Shown: piece after piece, positions 29,069-37,518 of the stretch
Layout: the number at the start of each line of letters is the position of its first letter
How positions within the stretch are numbered: the first letter of the stretch is position 1
Origin: Paradesertivirga mongoliensis
GTDB lineage: Bacteria; Bacteroidota; Bacteroidia; Sphingobacteriales; Sphingobacteriaceae
DNA length: 64,000 nt
Direction of reading: 5' to 3'
NCBI RefSeq assembly: GCF_024436395.1
Contig: NZ_JAFMZO010000005.1
Span: 147,692-211,691 of the forward strand
The notes under the pieces: generated by a model
Seen by the model: only the letters and a program-made list of their open reading frames with translations
What the model was told of the DNA's origin: nothing
The model's database searches: none
Position numbers and translations under genes: made by a program

Positions 29069-30586
29069 ATGACCCACTCAAACATGAACAATAGCAAGCC
29101 AAAGTCCCTTTCCGGGGATTTAGGGCCTATTGTTCATGTTTCCAATCTAAATCTGCAATACCAATACAAATTGGTGTTAAAGAATTTGAACTGGACTATC
29201 AACCGTGGTGAAAACTGGCTTTTAGGAGGCATCAGCGGAAGCGGAAAGTCTTCCTTAGCGAAAGTTATTGCAGGTTTACAGAATGCTGTGGGCGAAGTGG
29301 AATTCAATTTCAATATTGATAGTGCATTACCCGCTAAAGTATTATTCGTAGAAAGCTGGTACCAGTTTAAAAATGTAGAAGGTGTTGCTAACTTTTATTA
29401 TCAGCAGCGCTACACCAGCTTGCAAGCTAAAGAAACACTTACCGTAGGTGCTGAACTAATCAGCTATAGCAAAGAGAATAATCTGGAGTTTGCTGAAGTT
29501 GAAAAGCTTTTAAAAGCATTAAACTTCTCCTCCCTCAGGAATTCACAATTGCTTGAATTATCAAGTGGTGAGCATAAGAAATTACAACTAATTAAGGCTT
29601 TGTGGTTGAAACCGCAGCTTTTAATTATTGACCAGCCTTATACTGGTCTGGACAAGGACTCCCGCAAAACTTTAAACAGTTTGTTAGATGAGATTTGTGC
29701 GGATGGGGTACAGCTGATTTTGATTTGCAACGATACTGAACTACCGGCAAGCATTAATTGCTTTGCGGAAATCCGCGAAGGTCAATTGGTTCAGGTTGAG
29801 TCAAGAGAAATGATTTCGACTGCACCAGAAAGAACAAGTAGAGAGTTACCGGATTTTTTGAAGCAATCTCCTGTGTACTCGTCTGAAAACATCGTCAAGA
29901 TGATTGATGTGAGCATCAGTTATGGAGAGAAGATGGTGTTGAGGAATATCAATTGGGAAGTTAAAGCCGGAGAAAAATGGCTTTTACAAGGGCCAAACGG
30001 TTCAGGTAAATCTACCTTGCTGAGTTTAGTGAATGGTGATCATCCCCAATCTTATGCCAATAACTTCTATTTATTCGGCAACAAGAGGGGAAGCGGTGAA
30101 AGCATCTGGGACATTAAACAACATACAGGAATTATTTCTCCTGAGTTTCACTGGTATTTTGATGCATCGTCGACCGTTTGGCAAAGCGTCGCATCAGGAC
30201 TTTTCGATTCGGTTGGATTGTTCAGACAGTTGCCCTTTTCTCAAAAGGCTAAGGTTGATGAATTAATTGAATTCTTCGACTTAACAGAGAACAAAGACGA
30301 CTTACTGAGCAGTCTTCCCTTGGGAAAGCAACGCTTAGTATTGTTAGCCCGAACGATTATTAAAAACCCGGAGCTGCTAATTCTGGATGAGCCCTGTCAG
30401 GGTTTAGATCAGCAGCAAACACAATATTTCAACCAGTTGGTGGATGAATTATGCAACAATGGAATGACCCTGATTTATGTCGGGCATTTTGAGTCGGCTT
30501 TGCCAAGCTGCCTTGAGAAGAGAATAGTATTAGAGAATGGTGAAGTAAAAGCCATTGAAAGTATAGCAGAAAGCTGTCTGGTATGA
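29069..30586 (+). CDS. Double ABC ATPase, ModF/PhrA-like
   Basis: 505 residues with two complete ABC ATPase modules and no membrane segment. Module 1 (about 20-245) has P-loop GISGSGKSS, signature ELSSGEHKK and Walker [13 protein letters not shown]. In module 2 (about 270-495) the P-loop is GPNGSGKST, the signature-like region is [16 protein letters not shown] and Walker B is [12 protein letters not shown]. Module 2's signature is degenerate (LPLGK instead of LSGGQ). The layout matches E. coli ModF, whose role is unclear. No permease or binding protein is nearby, and the gene sits between ilvC and leuA. A CCCC-GAAG-type hairpin (29022-29035) lies in the short spacer before it. Confidence 0.85.
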   Translation: MTHSNMNNSKPKSLSGDLGPIVHVSNLNLQYQYKLVLKNLNWTINRGENWLLGGISGSGKSSLAKVIAGLQNAVGEVEFNFNIDSALPAKVLFVESWYQFKNVEGVANFYYQQRYTSLQAKETLTVGAELISYSKENNLEFAEVEKLLKALNFSSLRNSQLLELSSGEHKKLQLIKALWLKPQLLIIDQPYTGLDKDSRKTLNSLLDEICADGVQLILICNDTELPASINCFAEIREGQLVQVESREMISTAPERTSRELPDFLKQSPVYSSENIVKMIDVSISYGEKMVLRNINWEVKAGEKWLLQGPNGSGKSTLLSLVNGDHPQSYANNFYLFGNKRGSGESIWDIKQHTGIISPEFHWYFDASSTVWQSVASGLFDSVGLFRQLPFSQKAKVDELIEFFDLTENKDDLLSSLPLGKQRLVLLARTIIKNPELLILDEPCQGLDQQQTQYFNQLVDELCNNGMTLIYVGHFESALPSCLEKRIVLENGEVKAIESIAESCLV

Positions 30587-30614
30587 ACAAAAACATTTTA
30601 ACACGCTAAGAATC

Positions 30615-32150
30615 ATGTTACACGATCCTAACCGTATATACATTTTTGACACCACGTTACGTGACGGAGAACAGGTACCCGGTTCTCAATTAACAACTCC
30701 TGAGAAGATTATCATCGCAGAGCAACTGCAGTCTCTGGGTGTTGATATCATTGAAGCGGGTTTCCCGATTTCAAGTCCGGGTGACTTTCAAAGTGTGGTT
30801 GAATTGTCGAAAGCGATTCGTGAGCCGATTATCTGTGCCTTAACCCGTGCAAATAAAGGTGATATCGACAGCGCTGTAGCTGCATTAAAGCATGCGGCAC
30901 GTCCTCGGATCCATACCGGGATCGGCTCATCAGACATGCACATTCAGTACAAATTCAACAGTACCCGTGAGAAGATTCTTGAGCGTGCAGTTGAAGCGGT
31001 GAAATATGCCAAGCAGTTTGTAGAAGATATTGAATTCTATGCTGAAGATGCTGGTAGAGCGGATAACGTTTACCTTGCTCAAATGATTGAAGCGGTAATC
31101 GCCGCTGGAGCAACAGTGGTAAATATCCCGGATACAAACGGATATTGTTTGCCAGAGACATACGGTGCAAAAATTCGCTTCCTGAAAGAGAACGTTAAGA
31201 ACATTGACCAGGCCGTTATTTCGGTACATTGCCACAACGATTTAGGTCTTGCAACTGCAAATAGCATCGCCGGACTTCAAAATGGTGCTGGTCAGATCGA
31301 ATGTACCATTAACGGTATTGGCGAACGTGCCGGGAATACTTCGCTGGAAGAAGTTGTTATGATCTTAAACACTCATAAAGGACTTGGTTACCACGATAAA
31401 ATAAACATCAATACAAAAAAGCTATATCCGCTTAGCGGGATGGTGAGCCGCATGATGCGGATGCCTGTTCAAGCTAATAAAGCCATTGTGGGTCGTAATG
31501 CATTTGCTCACAGTTCTGGTATTCACCAGGATGGCGTTCTTAAGCATCGTGAGACTTACGAGATTATGAATCCTGAAGATGTGGGCATTGACCAATCAGA
31601 AATCATCCTGACTGCCCGCAGTGGACGCCATGCTCTTAAGCATCATCTTGAGCGTTTGGGCTATTCGATGGAAAGAATCGATCTTGACCAAACCTATCAA
31701 CGCTTCCTAACATTGGCTGATGAGAAAAAGGAAATAAAAGACGACGACCTTTTACAATTGATGGGCGAAGACATTGAATCGAGCATCAAAAATGGTGTGA
31801 AGATCAACTCATTACAGGTAACTTGCGGCGATCAAACCCAACCACAGGCCACGGTAAAATTAAGCCTTAAAGGCGAAGAGCACGAAGCTACGGCGGTTGG
31901 AAACGGTCCGGTGAGCGCAACTATACATGCTATAGAAAGCATTCTGGGTCAGACCAACGAAATTAAAGAATTTAATATTCACTCCATCCATGGTGGAAGT
32001 GATGATATAAGTAAGGTGGATATGCGTGTAATTCATGATGATAAATCATACATGGGTTATGGATTTAGTACCGATATCGTAAGAGCATCGGCTAATGCGT
32101 ATCTGGACGCAGTAAATAAGTTTTACGAGCTGGTAAACCAGCCGGGGTAA
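30615..32150 (+). CDS. leuA: 2-Isopropylmalate synthase
   Basis: A 511-residue enzyme of the HMGL-like/DRE-TIM family, joining acetyl-CoA to 2-oxoisovalerate as the first committed leucine step. The N-terminus has [13 protein letters not shown], the metal ligands are in [14 protein letters not shown], and [14 protein letters not shown] follows. The C-terminal third (from about 390) is the LeuA allosteric domain that binds leucine. It starts 28 nt after the double ATPase gene. Confidence 0.95.
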   Translation: MLHDPNRIYIFDTTLRDGEQVPGSQLTTPEKIIIAEQLQSLGVDIIEAGFPISSPGDFQSVVELSKAIREPIICALTRANKGDIDSAVAALKHAARPRIHTGIGSSDMHIQYKFNSTREKILERAVEAVKYAKQFVEDIEFYAEDAGRADNVYLAQMIEAVIAAGATVVNIPDTNGYCLPETYGAKIRFLKENVKNIDQAVISVHCHNDLGLATANSIAGLQNGAGQIECTINGIGERAGNTSLEEVVMILNTHKGLGYHDKININTKKLYPLSGMVSRMMRMPVQANKAIVGRNAFAHSSGIHQDGVLKHRETYEIMNPEDVGIDQSEIILTARSGRHALKHHLERLGYSMERIDLDQTYQRFLTLADEKKEIKDDDLLQLMGEDIESSIKNGVKINSLQVTCGDQTQPQATVKLSLKGEEHEATAVGNGPVSATIHAIESILGQTNEIKEFNIHSIHGGSDDISKVDMRVIHDDKSYMGYGFSTDIVRASANAYLDAVNKFYELVNQPG

Positions 32151-32161
32151 ACGGTATATAT

Positions 32162-32194
32162 AACGCAGACAGTGTTTCGAACGCTATCTGCGTT
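32162..32194. repeat. 31-nt-type palindrome, copy 1 (imperfect)
   Basis: AACGCAGACAGTGTT / AACGCTATCTGCGTT with a 3-nt centre; 13 of 15 pairs are Watson-Crick and the other two are G-T. The same family occurs as a near-perfect copy at 38646. It lies 12 nt after leuA and overlaps the apparent GTG start region of the next gene. Confidence 0.8.
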
Positions 32195-32207
32195 AACCAT
32201 TGGTAGT

Positions 32208-32663
32208 ATGCAATCAACAGCGAGCACACCAGAAGAATACATGAGCAACCTTCCGGAAGAAAGGAAGCCGGTAATGTCCGAGTTAAGAAAGGCGATTATC
32301 CAGAACCTGCCAAGCGGATTTGAAGAAGGAATGAGTTATGGGATGCTAACCTACGTTGTTCCTCATTCAATATACCCCGCGGGTTATCATTGTGATCCAA
32401 AGCAAGCGCTCCCGTTTTTGAGCATTGCTTCACAAAAGAACTTTATAGCGGTGTATCATATGGGAATGTATGCTGACCAGGAGTTATTGAACTGGTTCGT
32501 TGCAGAATACCCAAAACATAGTAAAGCTAAATTGGATATGGGCAAAAGCTGTATCCGGTTTAAGAAAATGGACCAGGTTCCGGTTGAGTTGATTGGAAAA
32601 CTGGCATCAAAGGTGAGTGTGGAAGATTGGATTGGGACTTACGAGGGTAAGTTTAAGAGGTAG
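32208..32663 (+). CDS. DUF1801 (YdhG-like) family protein
   Basis: About 151 residues of the DUF1801 family, small cytoplasmic proteins of unclear biochemical role, seen in MSELRKAIIQNLPSGFEEGMSYGMLTY and the SIASQKNFIAVYHMGMY block. I place the start at ATG 32208: the upstream in-frame GTG at 32172 would put 12 extra codons across a palindromic repeat. It sits between leuA and leuC but has no known link to leucine synthesis. Confidence 0.8.
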   Translation: MQSTASTPEEYMSNLPEERKPVMSELRKAIIQNLPSGFEEGMSYGMLTYVVPHSIYPAGYHCDPKQALPFLSIASQKNFIAVYHMGMYADQELLNWFVAEYPKHSKAKLDMGKSCIRFKKMDQVPVELIGKLASKVSVEDWIGTYEGKFKR

Positions 32664-32759
32664 TGGTTTGTTGGTGGAGACACCAACAAAGGGACGAACG
32701 GACGCCGCGGTGGGTGTCCCCACCAATCACAAGGGTAAGAGATAGTTGGGTCTGGCGTT

Positions 32760-32820
32760 TTGTCATTTCGAACGCTTGAGAAATCTAACGATTAGATCTC
32801 TCCTACCGTCGAGATGACAA
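32760..32820. repeat. 61-nt hairpin element with TTGTCATTTCGA / TCGAGATGACAA ends
   Basis: The ends are inverted repeats (11 of 12 pair) and the centre is a second inverted repeat (GAGAAATCTAA / TTAGATCTCTC), so the whole element folds on itself. I recognise this kind of element from intergenic regions of other Bacteroidota genomes, but not under a name. Confidence 0.75.
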
Positions 32821-32873
32821 GTAGGTTAACGAAAGAAGTTAATACATAATCATCGAAGGGTGAACGTTTCGTG

Positions 32874-32948
32874 TCTAAACCCGGGTGCAGCGGATACCGG
32901 CCAGAGCGTAAAGCCTGCAGGCGTATGAGCGGAACACGGGACGAAAGC
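32874..32948 (+). repeat. Dispersed repeat of about 70 nt, copy B
   Basis: TAAACCCGGGTGCAGCGGAT, then ACCGGC, GGCGTATGAG and CGGGACGAAAGC, in the reverse orientation to the copy at 22368-22437. Confidence 0.8.
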
Positions 32949-32994
32949 AAACGACAGAGACGGAATTTGCTTTACAACAAAATACAAATAACAT

Positions 32995-33018
32995 TTCCTG
33001 TTCGTTAAATAACAGGAA
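32995..33018. promoter_or_regulatory. Hairpin or operator-like inverted repeat upstream of leuC
   Basis: TTCCTGTT / AACAGGAA with an 8-nt centre, 27 nt before the leuC start. It could be a protein-binding site or an RNA hairpin; no T run follows, so it is not a terminator. Confidence 0.35.
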
Positions 33019-33045
33019 CACAGATAATTGATAATTTAAAATAAA

Positions 33046-34458
33046 ATGAGCAAGACATTATTTGATAAGGTGTGGGATAAACACGTGGTGCGAAAGATTG
33101 AGGGTGGCCCTGACGTGTTATTTATTGATCGTCATTTAATCCACGAGGTAACCAGTCCGGTTGCGTTTCTGGGATTAAAAAGCCGCGGCGCTACTGTGTT
33201 GTACCCGAACCGTACGTTTGCTACGGCCGATCACAACACACCTACAATTAATCAGCATTTACCGGTTTCTGACCCGCTTTCGGCTAATCAGCTTAAAGCT
33301 TTGGAAACCAACTCGGCAGAATACGGAATCAGCCACTGGGGATTAGGTCACCAGAAAAATGGTATCGTGCACGTGGTTGGACCAGAGTATGGTATCACTC
33401 AGCCGGGTTCTACCATTGTTTGTGGTGACTCGCATACTTCAACCCACGGTGCATTTGGCGCTATTGCATTCGGTATCGGCACTTCGGAGGTTGAGATGGT
33501 GCTTGCGGCTCAGTGTATCATGCAGCAGAAACCAAAGAGCATGCGCATCAACATCACCGGAAGCCTTGGTTATGGCGTTACTCCGAAAGATGTTGCCTTG
33601 TTCATCATTTCTAAACTGACTACTTCTGGCGCCACCGGCTACTTCGTAGAATATGCAGGTGAAGTGTTCGAGAAAATGACCATGGAAGGCCGTATGACGG
33701 TTTGTAACCTGAGTATTGAAATGGGTGCACGTGGTGGTATGATCGCTCCTGACCAAACTACATATGATTACGTTCAGGGTCGTGAGTTTTCGCCAAAAGG
33801 TGAGGCTTGGGATAAAGCGATGGCCTACTGGCAAACGCTTAAAACTGATGCTGACGCGGCATTTGATAAAGAATATACGTTCGACGGTTCTGAAATTGAA
33901 CCGATGATCACTTACGGAACCAACCCTGGAATGGGTATGGGTATCTCAAACGCTATCCCGGATGCTGAGCAAGTTGAGGGTGGTGTTGCCACTTACGAGA
34001 AATCGCTAAACTATATGGGCTTCCATGAAGGTGAGTCGATGATTGGCAAACCAGTTGATTATGTTTTCGTGGGAAGCTGTACAAACGGCCGAATTGAAGA
34101 TTTCAGAGCCTTCGCTTCTGTTGTTAAGGGCAAGAAAAAAGCGGACAACGTGACTGCATGGTTGGTGCCGGGCTCTCACATTGTAGAGGCTCAGATTAAA
34201 GAGGAGGGTATCCTTGACATTTTGACGGAAGCTGGATTTACGTTACGTCAGCCTGGATGTTCTGCTTGTCTGGCAATGAACGACGATAAAGTTCCTGCGG
34301 GAAAATACGCGGTTAGTACGTCGAACAGAAACTTCGAGGGCAGACAAGGTCCGGGTGCAAGAACAATGCTTGCAAGTCCGCTTGTTGCAGCGGCGGCAGC
34401 GGTTACGGGAAAAGTAACAGATCCCAGGACTTTATTACAAGAAACAGTAGAAGCGTAA
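33046..34458 (+). CDS. leuC: 3-Isopropylmalate dehydratase large subunit
   Basis: A 470-residue aconitase-family subunit that with LeuD isomerises 2- to 3-isopropylmalate (and can act on citramalate). The [4Fe-4S] ligands are visible in [12 protein letters not shown] and [10 protein letters not shown]. The N-terminal [12 protein letters not shown] and [14 protein letters not shown] blocks are typical. It is followed by leuD after 96 nt that contain a 7-nt-period inverted tract. Confidence 0.97.
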   Translation: MSKTLFDKVWDKHVVRKIEGGPDVLFIDRHLIHEVTSPVAFLGLKSRGATVLYPNRTFATADHNTPTINQHLPVSDPLSANQLKALETNSAEYGISHWGLGHQKNGIVHVVGPEYGITQPGSTIVCGDSHTSTHGAFGAIAFGIGTSEVEMVLAAQCIMQQKPKSMRINITGSLGYGVTPKDVALFIISKLTTSGATGYFVEYAGEVFEKMTMEGRMTVCNLSIEMGARGGMIAPDQTTYDYVQGREFSPKGEAWDKAMAYWQTLKTDADAAFDKEYTFDGSEIEPMITYGTNPGMGMGISNAIPDAEQVEGGVATYEKSLNYMGFHEGESMIGKPVDYVFVGSCTNGRIEDFRAFASVVKGKKKADNVTAWLVPGSHIVEAQIKEEGILDILTEAGFTLRQPGCSACLAMNDDKVPAGKYAVSTSNRNFEGRQGPGARTMLASPLVAAAAAVTGKVTDPRTLLQETVEA

Positions 34459-34463
34459 AATGA

Positions 34464-34540
34464 GGTGAAAGGTAAAAGCTGAAAGGCAAGGGAATGCTAG
34501 ATGCCAATCCCGGACCTTTAACCTTTGAACCTTTAACCTA
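34464..34540. repeat. 7-nt-period inverted tract, leuC-leuD spacer
   Basis: GGTGAAA, GGTAAAA, GCTGAAA and GGCAAGG units (34464-34491) are followed by inverse units ACCTTTA, ACCTTTG, AACCTTT (34514-34534). The RNA could fold into an imperfect hairpin between the two cistrons. Confidence 0.82.
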
Positions 34541-34554
34541 AAAAACTCAAAACA

Positions 34555-35151
34555 ATGGCTTACGATAAATTTAACATACTTACCAGCACTGCAGTTCCTC
34601 TTCCTATCGAGAATGTGGATACTGATCAGATCATCCCTGCACGTTTTCTAAAAGCGACCGAGCGTGTAGGATTTGGCGACAATTTATTCCGCGACTGGAG
34701 ATACAATCCGGATAATACTCCTAAAGCAGATTTCGTATTAAACGATCCAACCTATTCAGGAAAAATACTGGTTGGTGGCAAGAACTTTGGTTCTGGTTCG
34801 TCAAGAGAGCACGCTGCATGGGCGGTTTACGATTACGGGTTCCGTTGCGTGGTATCCAGTTTTTTTGCTGATATCTTCAAAAATAACTGTCTTAATATCG
34901 GTGTGTTACCGGTTCAGGTGAGTGCTGAATTTTTGCAAAAAATCTATGCTGCGATTTTTGCAGATCCATCGACTCAACTGGAAGTGAACCTACCTGAGCA
35001 AACCATCACTCTTTTGCCTACCGGCGAAAAAGAGAGCTTCGACATCAGTGTTTACAAAAAAGATAACATGATGAACGGTTTTGATGATATCGATTATCTT
35101 CAGAACATGAAAGCTGAGATTCAGGAGTTTGCTACGCAGTTACCACTTTAG
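34555..35151 (+). CDS. leuD: 3-Isopropylmalate dehydratase small subunit
   Basis: A 198-residue swivelling-domain partner of LeuC. Visible landmarks are the N-terminal PLPIENVDTDQIIPARFLK and the substrate-loop GGKNFGSGSSREHAAWAVYD. The size matches bacterial LeuD. It sits between leuC and a cimA-like gene in the order usual for Bacteroidota. Confidence 0.97.
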   Translation: MAYDKFNILTSTAVPLPIENVDTDQIIPARFLKATERVGFGDNLFRDWRYNPDNTPKADFVLNDPTYSGKILVGGKNFGSGSSREHAAWAVYDYGFRCVVSSFFADIFKNNCLNIGVLPVQVSAEFLQKIYAAIFADPSTQLEVNLPEQTITLLPTGEKESFDISVYKKDNMMNGFDDIDYLQNMKAEIQEFATQLPL

Positions 35152-35157
35152 TGGATT

Positions 35158-35266
35158 GATTACACCGATTAAGAGGGTTACACAGATAGATCTTAATCGG
35201 TGTAATCTCCTTAAATCAATGCAATCTCATAAAAACCAGTGTAATCCCCTTAAAATCAGTTCAATC
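35158..35266. repeat. Inverted and 20-nt-period repeat, leuD-cimA spacer
   Basis: GATTACACCGATTAAGA (35158-35174) has a perfect inverse at 35191-35207. From there, four units with the core GTGTAATC / ATGCAATC / GTGTAATC / GTTCAATC repeat at 35200, 35219, 35239 and 35259 (period 19-20 nt). Confidence 0.8.
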
Positions 35267-35274
35267 AAACATTT

Positions 35275-36792
35275 ATGACACGACGGAAAATTGAAATAAT
35301 GGATACCACTCTCCGCGACGGAGAGCAGACATCTGGCGTATCATTTTCCATTTCAGAAAAATTGACGATTTCGCAACTGCTACTTGAAGAACTTCATGTA
35401 GACAGGGTGGAAATTGCTTCGGCACGTGTATCGGAGGGTGAGTTTGAGGCAGTAAAGGCAATTACCGAATGGGCAGAGAAGAACGGCCATATCAACGCTA
35501 TTGAGGTTCTCTCTTTTGTGGATAATGGCATTTCTCTCGAGTGGATGAAAAAGGCCGGGGTTAAGGTTCAAAACCTGCTGACCAAAGGATCCTTAAACCA
35601 TCTGACTCATCAACTGAAGAAAACTCCTGAGCAGCACTTCTCCGAAATTGCACAGGCTATTGCATCAGCTCAAAAAGAAGGCATTGAAACAAATGTTTAC
35701 TTGGAAGACTGGAGCAATGGCATGCGTAATTCGCATGAGTACACCATGCAGTATCTTGAGTTTTTGTCTACCCAACCTATCAAACGGATTTTATTACCGG
35801 ATACACTGGGGATTTTGATTCCGAACGAAACGTTTAAATATATATCAGAAATTAAGTCGAAATATCCGCAGATCCATTTTGATTTCCATGCTCATAACGA
35901 CTACGACCTGGGGACCGCGAATGTACTTGAATCGGTTAAAGCGGGAATCAATGGCTTACACCTAACCGTAAACGGTATGGGAGAGCGAGCTGGGAACGCG
36001 CCAATGGCGAGCGCTATCGCCGTAATCAACGACTTTTTGCCCGAAGCGGAGATTGCTCTTAAAGAATCATCTATTTACCAGGTAAGTAAACTGGTAGAGA
36101 CATTTTCTGGTGTTCGCATTCCTTCAAACAAGCCCATTGTTGGCGAATATGTGTTCACTCAGACGGCGGGTATCCATGCTGATGGGGACAATAAAAAGAA
36201 TCTGTATTTCAACGATTTACTTCCCGAAAGATTTGGGAGAAAACGTAAATATGCGTTGGGGAAAACTTCGGGCAAAGCTAATATTGAAAAAAATTTACAG
36301 GAGCTTGGTCTGAAGCTGAACGATGAGGACCTTAAAAAAGTAACTCAACGCGTTATTGAGCTTGGAGACAAGAAAGAAACGGTTACCAAGGAAGATTTGC
36401 CTTATATTATTTCGGATGTGCTTGATAGCAATCTGTACGAAGAAAAGATTAAGGTGGAGTCGTACGTATTAACACATTCTAAAGGATTGCGTCCCTCGGC
36501 GACTATCGCCATTTGTATAGACGGCAAAGTGTATGAAGAGAACGCGCAAGGCGACGGGCAATTCGATGCTTTTATGAATGCCCTGACACAGGTTTATACA
36601 AAGAAAGAAATGTGTTTGCCAAAACTGGTAGATTATGCTGTTAGAATTGCCCCCGGCAGTAGTTCTGATGCATTATGCGAGACAGTAATTACCTGGGAAA
36701 AAGACGATAAAACTTTTAAAACACGCGGCCTGGATTCGGATCAAACGGTGTGTGCGATTAAGGCTACGCAGAAAATGTTAAATATTATTTAG
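35275..36792 (+). CDS. cimA: Citramalate/isopropylmalate synthase family enzyme (CimA-like)
   Basis: A 505-residue DRE-TIM enzyme, paralogous to Leu[19 protein letters not shown], metal ligands in FDFHAHNDYDLGTANV, NGMGERAGNAPMASA, and a C-terminal regulatory domain with KGLRPSATIAICIDGK. Position after leuCD and the divergence from LeuA favour (R)-citramalate synthase, which makes the C5 precursor of 2-oxobutyrate from pyruvate and acetyl-CoA. A second isopropylmalate synthase remains possible, because specificity cannot be read with certainty. Confidence 0.75.
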   Translation: MTRRKIEIMDTTLRDGEQTSGVSFSISEKLTISQLLLEELHVDRVEIASARVSEGEFEAVKAITEWAEKNGHINAIEVLSFVDNGISLEWMKKAGVKVQNLLTKGSLNHLTHQLKKTPEQHFSEIAQAIASAQKEGIETNVYLEDWSNGMRNSHEYTMQYLEFLSTQPIKRILLPDTLGILIPNETFKYISEIKSKYPQIHFDFHAHNDYDLGTANVLESVKAGINGLHLTVNGMGERAGNAPMASAIAVINDFLPEAEIALKESSIYQVSKLVETFSGVRIPSNKPIVGEYVFTQTAGIHADGDNKKNLYFNDLLPERFGRKRKYALGKTSGKANIEKNLQELGLKLNDEDLKKVTQRVIELGDKKETVTKEDLPYIISDVLDSNLYEEKIKVESYVLTHSKGLRPSATIAICIDGKVYEENAQGDGQFDAFMNALTQVYTKKEMCLPKLVDYAVRIAPGSSSDALCETVITWEKDDKTFKTRGLDSDQTVCAIKATQKMLNII

Positions 36793-36828
36793 CAGAGTTG
36801 GCCCAATTAGTGTTTGGCATAAAATAGT

Positions 36829-36836
36829 TATTTTTG
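36829..36836 (+). promoter_or_regulatory. Possible -7 element of the toxin-antitoxin operon
   Basis: TATTTTTG fits TAnnTTTG and ends 15 nt before the antitoxin start; no TTTG lies at the right distance upstream. Confidence 0.3.
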
Positions 36837-36851
36837 TAAAAATTAAGGGCG

Positions 36852-37100
36852 ATGAAAATGACACCTAAGAATATAAATATTGCAGACTACTATTTTGAAC
36901 TTTTGAAACACCTAAGTTCAGATAGTAAGCTGGAACTCATAAATCGCCTTTCAAACTCCTTAAAATCCAAATCCGAGAGCAAAAAGAAAAATGATCTAAA
37001 GGCCTCTTTTGGAGCTTTTATCACTGATCAAACGGCTGAAGAAATCATTGCAGACATCAGGTCTTCAAGAACTTTCAATCGGGAAATTGCGGATTTATGA
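36852..37100 (+). CDS. VapB-type antitoxin candidate
   Basis: 82 residues, charged, with no membrane segment. The C-terminal pattern FGAFITDQTAEEIIADIRSSRTFNREIADL (shown in part: EEIIADIRSSRTFNRE) is the type of tail found in small proteins upstream of PIN-domain toxins in Bacteroidota; this part would wrap the toxin. Its stop overlaps the toxin start (ATGA), the usual antitoxin-toxin arrangement. A second ATG two codons in could also be used. A DNA-binding role of the N-terminal half is only expected from the family. Confidence 0.75.
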   Translation: MKMTPKNINIADYYFELLKHLSSDSKLELINRLSNSLKSKSESKKKNDLKASFGAFITDQTAEEIIADIRSSRTFNREIADL

Positions 37101-37498
37101 TGGGCTATTTATTAGATACAAATATTTGTATCTTTTTTTTGAAGGGGAGATTCAATCTTGACACCAAAATTAGCGAAGTGGGTTTGCAAAACTGTTCAAT
37201 CTCTGAGATTACAGTAGCAGAGCTGAAATACGGAGCCGAAAAAAGCCAAAGACCGACTGACAATAACATAGTAATCGAAAACTTCATTACTAAGTTTAGC
37301 ATCATTCCTATTTACCCTTCACTTGACATATACGCCAGAGAGAAAGCCCGGTTGAAACAATCAGGAACTATTATTGATGACTTCGATTTACTCATTGGAG
37401 CTACCGCAATTTCTAATGACATGATTCTGGTCACAAATAACATCTCTCATTTGGGGCGATTAAACAACGTTAAGATCGAAGACTGGACTAAAAACTAA
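37097..37498 (+). CDS. PIN-domain toxin, VapC-like
   Basis: A 133-residue PIN-domain ribonuclease. The acidic active-site residues are in place: Asp in YLLDTNICIFFLK, Glu in ITVAELKYGAEKS, Asp in DDFDLLIGATAI and the last acidic/Asn region in MILVTNNISHL. VapC toxins cut specific RNAs, such as initiator tRNA or rRNA. It is co-translated with the antitoxin and sits between cimA and leuB, 20 nt before leuB, so it interrupts the leucine operon. Confidence 0.9.
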   Translation: MMGYLLDTNICIFFLKGRFNLDTKISEVGLQNCSISEITVAELKYGAEKSQRPTDNNIVIENFITKFSIIPIYPSLDIYAREKARLKQSGTIIDDFDLLIGATAISNDMILVTNNISHLGRLNNVKIEDWTKN

Positions 37499-37518
37499 AA
37501 CAAACATAAATAATCACG

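Larger units (their letters stand above)
32664..33045. other. Repeat-rich spacer before leuC
   Basis: 382 nt without a gene. In order: a small hairpin TTTGTTGGTG/CACCAACAAA near 32667-32690, a related GGTGGGTGTCCCCACC palindrome near 32709-32724, a 61-nt element with TTGTCATTTCGA ends (32760-32820), the second copy of the approximately 70-nt repeat (32874-32948) and a hairpin 27 nt upstream of leuC (32995-33018). Confidence 0.75.

Noticed and set aside
32172..32207. GTG start 36 nt upstream of the DUF1801 ATG
   Set aside because: Those codons lie on a dispersed palindromic element and encode no conserved residues; the family begins near the ATG.
35200..35266. 20-nt-period units between leuD and cimA as a CRISPR array
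   Set aside because: The units are imperfect, the whole unit is about 20 nt with no spacer of unique sequence, and no cas gene is nearby.
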